Assembly: GCA_028697565.1 (NCBI GenBank)
Contig: JAQVEU010000033.1
Location: 1-7,455, forward strand
Length of the DNA stretch: 7,455 bases
Reading direction: 5' to 3'
Source of the DNA: Candidatus Ratteibacteria bacterium
Lineage (GTDB): Bacteria > Ratteibacteria > UBA8468 > B48-G9 > JAFGKM01
Below the pieces are notes generated by a model. That model was not told the DNA's origin, did no database searches, and saw nothing but the letters and a program-made list of their open reading frames with translations. A program made the position numbers and the translations under genes. Below, one piece after another: positions 1 through 6,484 of this stretch (position 1 is its first letter; each line of letters starts with the position of its first letter).

Positions 1-290
1 TGGAAAATAATAGAATAATAAAAAAAGAAGATGTAGAATATCTGGCTGGTCTTGCCCGATTATTTTTAACCGAAGAGGAAAAGGGAACTCTAACAGAAGA
101 ACTGGACAAAATTATTGGGTATGTATCTCTCCTTTCTGAGGTTGAGGCAAAGGTAGCAGTAACAGGGGATATTCCAATCACAAATGTCTTCCGTGAAGAT
201 GAAGTAAAAAGTTCTACAGATGTAGAGGAGATGCTATCAGGTGCACCTGATAGGAAGGATAACTTTTTTAAGGTGCCGAGGATTATCTGA
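1..290 (+). CDS. gatC: Asp-tRNA(Asn)/Glu-tRNA(Gln) amidotransferase subunit C (5' end lacks one base)
   Basis: GatC is the small subunit of the GatCAB amidotransferase, which converts misacylated Glu-tRNA(Gln) and Asp-tRNA(Asn) to the correct amide forms in the cytoplasm; it wraps around and stabilises GatA. The frame is open from base 3 to the TGA at 288-290. The first two bases, TG, would complete an ATG or GTG whose first base lies just outside the window, giving about 96 residues, the usual GatC size. Family marks are an N-terminal helix reading VEYLAGLARLFLTEEE (about 12-27), the central segment ITNVFREDEV (family NvlReDev), and the C-terminal GAPDRKDNFFKVPRII (family ApereDgyfkVPrvi). 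The stop lies 3 bases before accA, so the two are surely co-transcribed. GatC is usually followed by gatA and gatB; here accA follows, so the other subunits must be encoded elsewhere or upstream. Identity is firm from motifs and length; the start is inferred. Confidence 0.93.
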   Translation, partial: ENNRIIKKEDVEYLAGLARLFLTEEEKGTLTEELDKIIGYVSLLSEVEAKVAVTGDIPITNVFREDEVKSSTDVEEMLSGAPDRKDNFFKVPRII

Positions 291-293
291 AGT

Positions 294-1268
294 ATGGAAA
301 GAAAATACCTTGACTTTGAAAAACCATTAGAAGAGATAGAAAAGAAGATATCAGCACTTGAGGCAGGAAGGAAAAATGGAACATCTGGAAATGTTGAGGA
401 TATTGTCCTTCTCAAACAACAACTTACTGAAAAGACAAAGGAGATATTCTCAAATCTTTCTGACTGGCAGATTGTCCAGCTTTCACGACACCCAAACAGG
501 CCACATACACTGGACTATATAGAAAATGTTTTTGAGGATTTTATTGAACTACATGGAGACAGATGCAGTGCAGATGATACTGCCATAGTGGCAGGGATAG
601 GTAAATTCAGGGGTATACCTGTGGCTATTGCAGGACAACAGAAAGGCAGGGATACAAAGGAAAATCTTTATAGAAAGTTCGGTATGGCGCATCCACCTGG
701 CTATAGAAAGGCACGAAGGATAATGAAAATTGCTGAGACCCTTCATATACCTGTAATTACATTTATAGATACCCCTGGTGCAAACCCTGATATAAAGGCA
801 GAAGAAGAAGGGCAGGCACTTGTAATCGCAGAGAATCTTATGGAGATGGCTATGCTTAAAGCTCCTATTGTGTGTGTTGTAATAGGAGAAGGAGGTAGTG
901 GCGGCGCACTTGGTATAGGTGTGGGAGACAGGGTATTGATGCAGGAGTACTCCATATACTCGGTAATCTCCCCTGAAGGATGTGCCTCTATATTGTGGAA
1001 AAACCAGTCAGCAGTAGAAGAGGCAGCAAAGGCACTTAAGCTTACTGCCAGAGCACTTTTAGACCTCGGTGTGATAGATACCATTATTCCTGAACCATTA
1101 GGTGGAGCACACAGGAACTGGCAAAAGGCATTTGAACTAACTGCAAGTGCCATTGATGAAAAGATAAGAGAACTCAAGCCGATAAAAGAAGAAAAACTTG
1201 TAGAGTTAAGGTATCAGAAATACAGAAAGATAGGATTCTGGCGTGAAGGAGTAAACAAAAATGAATAA
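294..1268 (+). CDS. accA: Acetyl-CoA carboxylase carboxyltransferase subunit alpha
   Basis: AccA is the alpha half of the carboxyltransferase of acetyl-CoA carboxylase. With AccD it moves the carboxyl group from carboxybiotin on AccB to acetyl-CoA, giving malonyl-CoA, the first committed step of fatty acid synthesis. The product is 324 residues (E. coli AccA is 319) and is colinear with the family. It has an N-terminal helical part with YLDFEKPLEEIEKKI (5-19), RHPNRPHTLDYI (65-76), HGDR (87-90), GQQKGRDTKENLYRKFGM (114-131), FIDTPGANPD (157-166), the oxyanion-hole-like glycine stretch GEGGSGGALGIGVGDR (198-213), and YSVISPEGCASILW (222-235). One oddity is PGANPD where most homologues read PGAYPG. 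The ATG at 294 matches the family N-terminus. The ribosome binding site is weak, so coupling to gatC translation is likely. The 3' end overlaps hisG by 8 bases. No accD lies in the window. Assignment is very secure. Confidence 0.97.
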   Translation: MERKYLDFEKPLEEIEKKISALEAGRKNGTSGNVEDIVLLKQQLTEKTKEIFSNLSDWQIVQLSRHPNRPHTLDYIENVFEDFIELHGDRCSADDTAIVAGIGKFRGIPVAIAGQQKGRDTKENLYRKFGMAHPPGYRKARRIMKIAETLHIPVITFIDTPGANPDIKAEEEGQALVIAENLMEMAMLKAPIVCVVIGEGGSGGALGIGVGDRVLMQEYSIYSVISPEGCASILWKNQSAVEEAAKALKLTARALLDLGVIDTIIPEPLGGAHRNWQKAFELTASAIDEKIRELKPIKEEKLVELRYQKYRKIGFWREGVNKNE

Positions 1269-2130
1269 ACTGAAGGTAGCGCTACCAAAAGGGTCTTTAC
1301 AGGAGTCAACTATAACACTTTTCCAACGTGCTGGTTTTCAGATATATATAGGCACCAGAACCTACTATTTTACTACAGATGACCCTGAGATTGAAGGTGT
1401 TTTTCTGCGGGCACAGGAGATACCGAAGTATGTGGAAATGGGTGCATTTGATGCAGGTATATCAGGTAATGACTGGATAACAGAAAACAGGGTAAAGGTG
1501 ATAGATGTATGCGAACTGAAGTATTCCAAACAGGGCTTTAGACCGGTAAAGATTGTGCTTGCTGTACCGCAGAACTCAAAGATAAAAGGACCGGAAGACC
1601 TGCAAGGAAAGGTCATAGCCACAGAACTGGTTAACCTGACAGGGGACTATCTAAAAAAACACAAAGTAAAGGCAGATGTTGAATTTTCTTACGGTGCCAC
1701 GGAAATCAAGGCAGGAACACTTGCAGATGCCATTGTGGATATAACAGAGACAGGAAGCACACTTCTATCACACAACCTTAAAATTATAGATGTTCTGATG
1801 GAGTCAGCCCCTAAACTAATAGCAAACAAAAACTCATGGAAGGAAAAATGGAAAAGAGAAAAGATGGAAAACCTTGCACTTTTATTGAAAGGGGCACTTG
1901 AAGCAGAAGGCAAGGTAGGACTGAAGATGAATGTTGAGGTTAAAAAACTTGAAGGTATTCTTAAAATACTGCCTGCTATGAAAAAACCAACTGTATCACC
2001 CCTTACAGATAAAAAATGGGTTGCCATTGAAACAGTTATTGATAAAAAAACAGCCAAACTTATTATTCCTGAACTGAAAAGACGCGGTGCCCAGGGAATT
2101 GTGGAGTATCCGCTAAACAAGGTGATATAA
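1261..2130 (+). CDS. hisG: ATP phosphoribosyltransferase, long form
   Basis: HisG condenses ATP with PRPP to give phosphoribosyl-ATP, the first and feedback-controlled step of histidine biosynthesis. The 289-residue length and C-terminal extension mark it as the long, self-contained form, which does not need HisZ. The catalytic part shows LKVALPKGSLQEST (4-17), FDAGISGNDWI (63-73), GATEIKAGTLADAIVD (145-160) and the PRPP/phosphate-binding stretch DITETGSTL (160-168). The regulatory ACT-like domain (about 210-289) contains MNVEVKKLEGILKILPAMKK (223-242), PTVSPLTDKKWVAIETVI (243-260) and the end GAQGIVEYPLNKVI (276-289). In known long-form enzymes this domain binds histidine; allosteric control here is inferred from that. 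The ATG at 1261 overlaps the end of accA by 8 bases, which implies translational coupling. No other his gene is present, so the histidine pathway is dispersed in this genome. Identity is secure. Confidence 0.96.
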   Translation: MNKLKVALPKGSLQESTITLFQRAGFQIYIGTRTYYFTTDDPEIEGVFLRAQEIPKYVEMGAFDAGISGNDWITENRVKVIDVCELKYSKQGFRPVKIVLAVPQNSKIKGPEDLQGKVIATELVNLTGDYLKKHKVKADVEFSYGATEIKAGTLADAIVDITETGSTLLSHNLKIIDVLMESAPKLIANKNSWKEKWKREKMENLALLLKGALEAEGKVGLKMNVEVKKLEGILKILPAMKKPTVSPLTDKKWVAIETVIDKKTAKLIIPELKRRGAQGIVEYPLNKVI

Positions 2131-2132
2131 AC

Positions 2133-2138
2133 AAGGAG
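2133..2138 (+). promoter_or_regulatory. Shine-Dalgarno site for the 31-codon basic protein
   Basis: AAGGAG lies 5 bases before the ATG at 2144, inside the 13-base gap after hisG. It is a near-consensus ribosome binding site, stronger than those before most other genes of this operon. It is the main non-homology evidence that the tiny reading frame behind it is translated. Confidence 0.75.
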
Positions 2139-2143
2139 ATATT

Positions 2144-2239
2144 ATGCCCTGTGGAAAAAAGAGAAAAAGAAGGAAGATTAAAACACATAAGAGGAGAAAA
2201 AGAAGAGCAGCATTAAGACACAAAAAGAGAAAAAAATAA
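2144..2239 (+). CDS. 31-residue AURKAIP1/COX24-type mini ribosomal protein
   Basis: This very short gene encodes 31 residues, about two thirds of them Lys or Arg. It begins MPCGKKRKRRKIKTHKRRKR and ends in a run of His, Lys and Arg. This layout (MP-C/S-GKKRKR, then a K-x-x-THKR motif, then a basic tail) is what I recall for small bacterial proteins of the AURKAIP1/COX24 (former DUF1713) family. Relatives of these are ribosome components, such as mycobacterial bS22 and mitochondrial mS38, which thread into rRNA of the small subunit. A structural ribosome role here is inferred from that resemblance. A good AAGGAG site sits 5 bases upstream, and the TAA at 2237-2239 overlaps the ATG of the lipoprotein gene by one base (TAATG). 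It shares the tight spacing of its neighbours, so it is unlikely to be a chance frame. Such genes are often missed by gene callers. The main alternative is another tiny nucleic-acid-binding protein. Confidence 0.82.
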   Translation: MPCGKKRKRRKIKTHKRRKRRAALRHKKRKK

Positions 2240-3600
2240 TGCGATATATATCTACGGGAGGGATTGTACTTCTGTCAGTCCTATTTTCTGGGTGTGCCCA
2301 TATCCCACGACAATATGAAGGACGGGATACCTATGCATATGGTGTCATAGCCGAAAGAGAGGAACGGGTAGATGAAGCAATCCAGTACTACAGGCAGACC
2401 ATAAAGGAGGCAGGAGAGGACAGTTATATCTATGTAAAGTTGGGGAATCTCTACCTTAAAAAGCAGGATATTCCTTCAGCAAAGAGATGTTTTTTCAGGG
2501 CATCTCGGATTGACTCCCAAAGGTATGAAGCACTCTTCGGATTGGGTCTTTCCTATATTTTAGAGAAAAACTATAACCTTGCTGCTCACTATATGGAAAA
2601 AGGGCTTGTACTTGATAAGGAAAACTATTCTGCAAGGATGGTTCTTTGTGACCTATATGCAGGTATGAATAAGTTAGAAGATGCCTCAAGACACTATAAA
2701 TATCTTGTTGAGGTATTTCCTGAAAACTACCTGTTTCATTATAACTATGGAAATATCCTTGAACGGCTCGGAAAAAACAAGGAGGCGGAGGAAGAATATC
2801 GTAAATCAGTTGAACTTGCCAATTTCTTCTGGAAAGGATATTTTTCATTAGGTCTTTTGTATGATAAACAGAAAAGAGAGAAAGAGTCCATTGAGTGTTT
2901 TGAAAAGGTGGTTTCTCTCAACCCTTCTGAAATTGTCTCTTACTCATTCCTTGCCAGTACCTATTATTCTGGAGGGAACAGGGAAAAGGCAAGGTATTAT
3001 CTTGAAGAGGCAATAAAAAACGGGATAAAATCAGCCCATCTTTATCAATTTCTTGGAATAATATATATGGATGAAAAAGAGTATGATAAGGCGGAGGATA
3101 TTTTAAATAAAAGCATCAAAATAGATGACCTGTCAAATACGCGGTTTTATTTAGGGATACTCTATGACAAAACAGAAAGGCAGGAGATGATGGAAGAACA
3201 GATGAAAAAAGCCATAGAGATAGACCCCAACAATGCTATGGCACTTAACTACCTGGGCTATACATATCTTATTAATGACAAAAATATAGAAGAGGCATAT
3301 AAGATGATTAGAAAGGCGTGCAGGATTGACCCGGACAACGGCGCCTTTTTAGACAGTTTGGGTTGGGCCTACTACAAGATGGGCAACTACCGACTTGCAA
3401 AAAAGTATCTTGAAAAGGCAGTGGAAAAAGAAAAAGACCCGGAAGTGTATGAACATCTGGGCTATGTATATATGAAGCTTAAAGAGTATGACAAGGCACT
3501 TTTATGGTTTGGGAAGGCATATGAAATAACCGGTAATAAAGAACTCCAGAAGATAATGGACGATATAAGAAAAAACATTGTAGAAAATGGCACTGATTGA
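2239..3600 (+). CDS. TPR-repeat lipoprotein
   Basis: This is a 453-residue secreted scaffold protein. The N-terminus has a short Arg-containing n-region, a hydrophobic stretch (about 8-16) and a lipobox-like FSGC with Cys19, so it is probably lipid-anchored. Ala at +2 would favour the outer membrane by the E. coli rule, if the host is diderm. Phe at -3 is less common than Leu. The mature part is nearly all tetratricopeptide repeats, about twelve 33-36-residue units from about 31 to 435. Examples are IYVKLGNLYLKKQDIPSAKR (64-83) and YFSLGLLYDKQKREKESIE (201-219). Repeats 10-11 read NYLGYTYL (337-344) and LDSLGWAYYKMG (371-382). These resemble the conserved NxLGY and LDSxGWxxYrxG blocks of a widespread TPR lipoprotein family that, as I recall, lies near lolB and ispE in pseudomonads. 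The exact role is unknown; TPR arrays bind partner proteins, and envelope assembly is a guess. It overlaps the preceding gene by 1 base and dxs by 14. Confidence 0.88.
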   Translation: MRYISTGGIVLLSVLFSGCAHIPRQYEGRDTYAYGVIAEREERVDEAIQYYRQTIKEAGEDSYIYVKLGNLYLKKQDIPSAKRCFFRASRIDSQRYEALFGLGLSYILEKNYNLAAHYMEKGLVLDKENYSARMVLCDLYAGMNKLEDASRHYKYLVEVFPENYLFHYNYGNILERLGKNKEAEEEYRKSVELANFFWKGYFSLGLLYDKQKREKESIECFEKVVSLNPSEIVSYSFLASTYYSGGNREKARYYLEEAIKNGIKSAHLYQFLGIIYMDEKEYDKAEDILNKSIKIDDLSNTRFYLGILYDKTERQEMMEEQMKKAIEIDPNNAMALNYLGYTYLINDKNIEEAYKMIRKACRIDPDNGAFLDSLGWAYYKMGNYRLAKKYLEKAVEKEKDPEVYEHLGYVYMKLKEYDKALLWFGKAYEITGNKELQKIMDDIRKNIVENGTD

Positions 3601-5419
3601 AAAGGTCTCACAGCAACCGCACATATTAAAAGGACTTTCTGTTGAGGAGTTAGAATCTCTTGCCACTGAGATAAGGCAACTTATTATAGAGACGGTTTCT
3701 AAAAATGGTGGACACCTATCTTCCAATCTTGGTGTTGTTGAGATTACCATAGCGCTTCATAAGATATTCAACTTCCCTCCTGATAAGGTTATATGGGATG
3801 TAGGGCACCAGTGTTATACTCATAAACTTCTTACAGGCAGGTATAAAAACTTCTCAGACATTAGGAAGTATAGGGGACTATCGGGATTTCCTTCACCAGA
3901 AGAGGATAGCAGAGATATATTTAAGACAGGGCATGCAGGAACTGCTATATCCTCTGCCACAGGGCTAAAGATAGGGCAGGACTTTTTTAATGACAGAGGC
4001 AAGGTAATTGCAGTTATAGGGGATGGCTCACTTACCAATGGACTTACATTTGAGGGGCTGAACTTCCTTGGCTCTACAGGAAAGGAACTACTTATAATCC
4101 TTAACGACAACCAGATGTCCATCTCTACCACAAAAGGTGCAATGTCCTATTATCTTACCCGGTTGATTAGCTCACCTTTTCTCAATAAGTCCAGGGAGGA
4201 ATTCATAGAGACAGTAAAGAAGATTCCAGGGATGGGGGAGAATATCATTCATCTGGCAAAAGACCTTGAAAAAAAGGCAAAGTATCTTATAGTCCCCGGT
4301 GTATTTTTTGAAAAGATAGGGCTGAAATATCTAGGCCCCTTAGACGGACACAATATAGAAGGACTTCTTGATATACTCAAAAATATAAAGGAGATAAAAG
4401 AACCAGTCCTTCTGCATATTATTACAAAAAAGGGGAAGGGATATAGACCAGCAGAAGAACGACCAGACGACTTCCACAGTGCGCCACCTTTTGATATAAA
4501 AACAGGTGTCTTTATGAATAACTCATCAGAGTCAGCAGGAAGTTTTGCTGGTAGAGTACTGGAGAAGATAGGAGAAGAGAATAAAAAGGTTGTTGTACTT
4601 ACCGCTGCTATGGAGAAAGGACTGGGACTTGAGAACTTTGCAAAAAAATTTCCTGATAGGTTCTTTGATGTAGGTATCGCTGAAGGGCACTGTATTACAT
4701 TCGCAGCAGGACTGTGTAAGGCAGGAATGAAGGTAGTGGTAGCGATGTACTCCACATTTTTACAGAGGTGCTATGACCAGATATTCCACGATATATGCCT
4801 CCAGAAACTGCCTGTGATATTTCTTATTGATAGGGCAGGTATTGTTGGGGAAGATGGACCTACACACCATGGGCTTTTTGACATCTCTTTTTTAAGGACA
4901 TTACCTGAACTAAAGATATTTGCTCCGTACAGTACGGAAAACATGAGAGATATTATATTGCAATCATTTGAGGAAAAACTCCCCTGTTTTATAAGATATC
5001 CCAAGGGCAAACTTCCTGAACAGTTGTATCCTGTGAAGGAGACAGACAGTAGATTGGTGATACTTGGTTGCGGAAGTATGGCTGAATATTCTCTAAAGGC
5101 AGCCGAGATACTTAAAAGAGAAGGTGTCTCTACATCTTTTATTCCTGTTGATAAGGTTAAGCCACTGGATGAGACGATATTAAAAGAGTTAGATTCTTTT
5201 GACATAATTACCACTGTGGAGGAAAATACTATATCCTGTGGCTTTGGTTCCGCTGTGTTAGAATATTTTAACGACAGAAAAGATGTCTTAAGGATAGGGC
5301 TACCGGATGCCTTTATTGAACAGGGGACAAGGGAGTTTCTTCTAAAAAAATACGGGATGAGTCCAGAAGGAATAGCAGAGAGAACAAAAAATTTTTTAAG
5401 AGGAAGGCACAATGATTAA
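3587..5419 (+). CDS. dxs: 1-deoxy-D-xylulose-5-phosphate synthase (divergent)
   Basis: DXS joins pyruvate and glyceraldehyde 3-phosphate with thiamine diphosphate to make DXP, the entry to the MEP isoprenoid pathway and a precursor of thiamine and pyridoxal phosphate. The 610 residues cover all three transketolase-type domains. Seen in order are GGHLSSNLGVVE (41-52, catalytic-type His43), WDVGHQCYTHKLLTGR (70-85), the Mg-ThDP motif GDGSLTNG (145-152) with NDNQMSIS (173-180), KGKGYRPAE (282-290), FFDVGIAEGHCITFAAG (359-375, Glu366 being the expected ThDP-activating Glu), YSTFLQRCYDQ (388-398), DRAGIVGEDGPTHHGLFD (415-432) and RYPKG (470-474). The C-terminal domain has VEENTISCGFGSAVLE (544-559). 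Several near-invariant positions differ: AEGH for AEQH, NDNQ for NDNE, and LTNG for LTGG. The ATG at 3587 aligns with the family N-terminus. It lies inside the lipoprotein gene, without a good ribosome site, which suggests coupling. Identity is secure; a divergent DXS subtype is possible. Confidence 0.94.
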   Translation: MALIEKVSQQPHILKGLSVEELESLATEIRQLIIETVSKNGGHLSSNLGVVEITIALHKIFNFPPDKVIWDVGHQCYTHKLLTGRYKNFSDIRKYRGLSGFPSPEEDSRDIFKTGHAGTAISSATGLKIGQDFFNDRGKVIAVIGDGSLTNGLTFEGLNFLGSTGKELLIILNDNQMSISTTKGAMSYYLTRLISSPFLNKSREEFIETVKKIPGMGENIIHLAKDLEKKAKYLIVPGVFFEKIGLKYLGPLDGHNIEGLLDILKNIKEIKEPVLLHIITKKGKGYRPAEERPDDFHSAPPFDIKTGVFMNNSSESAGSFAGRVLEKIGEENKKVVVLTAAMEKGLGLENFAKKFPDRFFDVGIAEGHCITFAAGLCKAGMKVVVAMYSTFLQRCYDQIFHDICLQKLPVIFLIDRAGIVGEDGPTHHGLFDISFLRTLPELKIFAPYSTENMRDIILQSFEEKLPCFIRYPKGKLPEQLYPVKETDSRLVILGCGSMAEYSLKAAEILKREGVSTSFIPVDKVKPLDETILKELDSFDIITTVEENTISCGFGSAVLEYFNDRKDVLRIGLPDAFIEQGTREFLLKKYGMSPEGIAERTKNFLRGRHND

Positions 5420-6197
5420 GAACGTCTTTATCCTGCATAACAAAAAGATACCAGGGATAGAAAAAGAGAGAGACAGGATAGAAAAACTGTTAAAAAAGTG
5501 TGGAAAAGTTGTGAAAAACAGCCCTGAAGGTGTGGATTTGATTATTACGATGGGAGGAGATGGAACATTCCTGAAAGGAGCCCATCAGATAGATAACCCC
5601 CGTACGCTTATTTATGGAATAAAGTATGGCAAGGTTGGTTTTCTTACCCATACTGCACAGGATATAGATACCCAACTCAAAAAGGTCCTCAGCGGAAGTT
5701 TTAAGATATATAGAAGGATGCTACTGGAGGCCACTGTAAATAAAAAAAACGGAAAGACAATCAAGGACTTCTGTCTCAATGAGGTGTCTATCTTCAGAAA
5801 AGGGATAAGGATTATAGATATAGTTGTATCTACCAGAAAAGAGGAGGTATTCGGTAACCTGCGGTGTGATGGGTTTATTGTCTCAACACCTACTGGCTCC
5901 ACCGCGCACTCACTTTCTGCTTCCGGACCTGTGGTATTTCCTGATATGGAGTGTATACTACTTGTTCCTGTAGCCCCGCATTCTATCTCATGGAGGCCTG
6001 TGATTGTTCCTTCTAATGAGATACTGTCTCTCAGCGTATCACCCGAAGGTGTTGTTATTATTGACGGACAGAGAGAGATAGATGTAGGATATTCCGATAG
6101 GGTAGTTATAAAAAAAGCAAAAAAAGGTGTTAAAATTATTGATGATGACAATAGTTTTTTTAGTAAATTAAAGACAAAGTTCCACTGGGGAATCTAA
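5412..6197 (+). CDS. nadK: NAD kinase (ATP/polyphosphate-type)
   Basis: NadK phosphorylates NAD to NADP in the cytoplasm and sets the NADP(H) pool used by biosynthesis. The 261-residue length fits the shorter bacterial NadK class. Diagnostic motifs are TMGGDGTFLKG (46-56) with catalytic Asp50, LNEVSI (122-127) with the Asn-Glu pair that contacts NAD, DGFIVSTPTGSTAHSLSASG (153-172), PHSISWRPVIVP (189-200), IDGQ (217-220) and the family-typical end FFSKLKTKFHWG (249-260). The residue after GSTA is His166, where Tyr is more usual; I do not think this changes the call. The start overlaps dxs by 8 bases, and a purine-rich AGGAAGG (5401-5407) lies 4 bases upstream. The stop shares one base with the ferredoxin gene (TAATG). 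Placement after dxs may reflect the NADPH demand of the next MEP step (Dxr), but that is inference. Confidence 0.95.
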   Translation: MIKNVFILHNKKIPGIEKERDRIEKLLKKCGKVVKNSPEGVDLIITMGGDGTFLKGAHQIDNPRTLIYGIKYGKVGFLTHTAQDIDTQLKKVLSGSFKIYRRMLLEATVNKKNGKTIKDFCLNEVSIFRKGIRIIDIVVSTRKEEVFGNLRCDGFIVSTPTGSTAHSLSASGPVVFPDMECILLVPVAPHSISWRPVIVPSNEILSLSVSPEGVVIIDGQREIDVGYSDRVVIKKAKKGVKIIDDDNSFFSKLKTKFHWGI

Positions 6198-6424
6198 TGT
6201 TTATTGTAAAGGTAAAAAAGGAAAGGTGCAAAGGATGTGGCCTCTGTATAGATGTATGCCCGCAGAAGGTCTTCTGTGTGTCAAGGGAATTCAACAAGAT
6301 GGGCTACCACTATATTGAACCAGAAGGTGAAGGGAAAGGTAGTTGCACAGGATGTCAGAGATGTGTTATGATATGCCCTGATGTTGCAATAGAGATACTA
6401 AAGAAAGTAGAGAGTAGCAAGTAG
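6197..6424 (+). CDS. 2x[4Fe-4S] ferredoxin, KorD/OorD-like (2-oxoacid:acceptor oxidoreductase delta subunit type)
   Basis: This 75-residue iron-sulfur protein has two complete CxxCxxCxxxCP motifs, at Cys11/14/17/21 and Cys50/53/56/60, so it should carry two [4Fe-4S] clusters and transfer electrons at low potential. The spacing between clusters, the linker REFNKMGYHYIEPE (30-43) and the end CPDVAIEI (60-67) resemble the delta subunit of 2-oxoglutarate/2-oxoacid:ferredoxin oxidoreductases (KorD/OorD/VorD), in which the linker carries a similar N-x-x-GYH pattern. In that family the delta subunit normally precedes the alpha, beta and gamma genes; none is present here, since sugar isomerase genes follow. 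It may serve a complex encoded elsewhere or act as a free ferredoxin. The ATG at 6197 shares one base with the nadK stop and is the last gene of the tightly packed operon. The ferredoxin fold is certain; the KorD sub-assignment is moderate. Confidence 0.87.
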   Translation: MFIVKVKKERCKGCGLCIDVCPQKVFCVSREFNKMGYHYIEPEGEGKGSCTGCQRCVMICPDVAIEILKKVESSK

Positions 6425-6432
6425 ATAGAGAG

Positions 6433-6438
6433 TATAAT
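6433..6438 (+). promoter_or_regulatory. Candidate -10 promoter element
   Basis: A perfect TATAAT lies 9 bases after the ferredoxin stop, in the only real gap of the window. It would start transcription near 6445, just before the hairpin and the isomerase genes. There is no convincing TTGACA-like -35 at the 17-base spacing (about 6410-6415 reads GAGAGT) and no TG extension. The match could therefore be chance in AT-rich DNA. Confidence 0.35.
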
Positions 6439-6450
6439 TGGAAGATTGAA

Positions 6451-6479
6451 AGATTATAAGATAAAAAATCTTCTAATCT
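6451..6479 (+). promoter_or_regulatory. Hairpin in the leader of the isomerase genes
   Basis: AGATTA (6451-6456) pairs with TAATCT (6474-6479) and AAGAT (6458-6462) with ATCTT (6468-6472), giving eleven base pairs with a single T/C mismatch and an AAAAA loop (6463-6467). It lacks a following T-run on either strand, so it is not a standard intrinsic terminator. If the TATAAT at 6433 is a promoter, the hairpin would sit in the 5' leader of the isomerase mRNA, where it could protect or regulate it. Otherwise it may be an mRNA processing point between the two gene groups. The stem is AT-rich and only modestly stable. The alternative pairing GAAGATT (6441-6447) with AATCTTC (6467-6473) is also possible. 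Confidence 0.45.
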
Positions 6480-6484
6480 ATTAC

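Noticed and set aside
743..1177. Open frames on the minus strand inside accA, hisG, dxs and nadK, up to about 210 codons long.
   Set aside because: Each lies fully opposite a firmly identified gene. Their products are Ser/Ile/Pro-rich shadow translations without recognisable motifs.
2230..2239. A AAA AAA heptamer just before the stop of the 31-codon gene, which after a -1 slip would enter the lipoprotein frame.
   Set aside because: A fusion would put a highly basic leader before the lipoprotein signal peptide and make little sense. The TAATG overlap already explains coupling, and A-runs are common in this Lys-rich gene.
6451..6479. Hairpin read as a rho-independent terminator for the operon.
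   Set aside because: The stem is AT-rich, interrupted by a mismatch, and not followed by a T-run on either strand.
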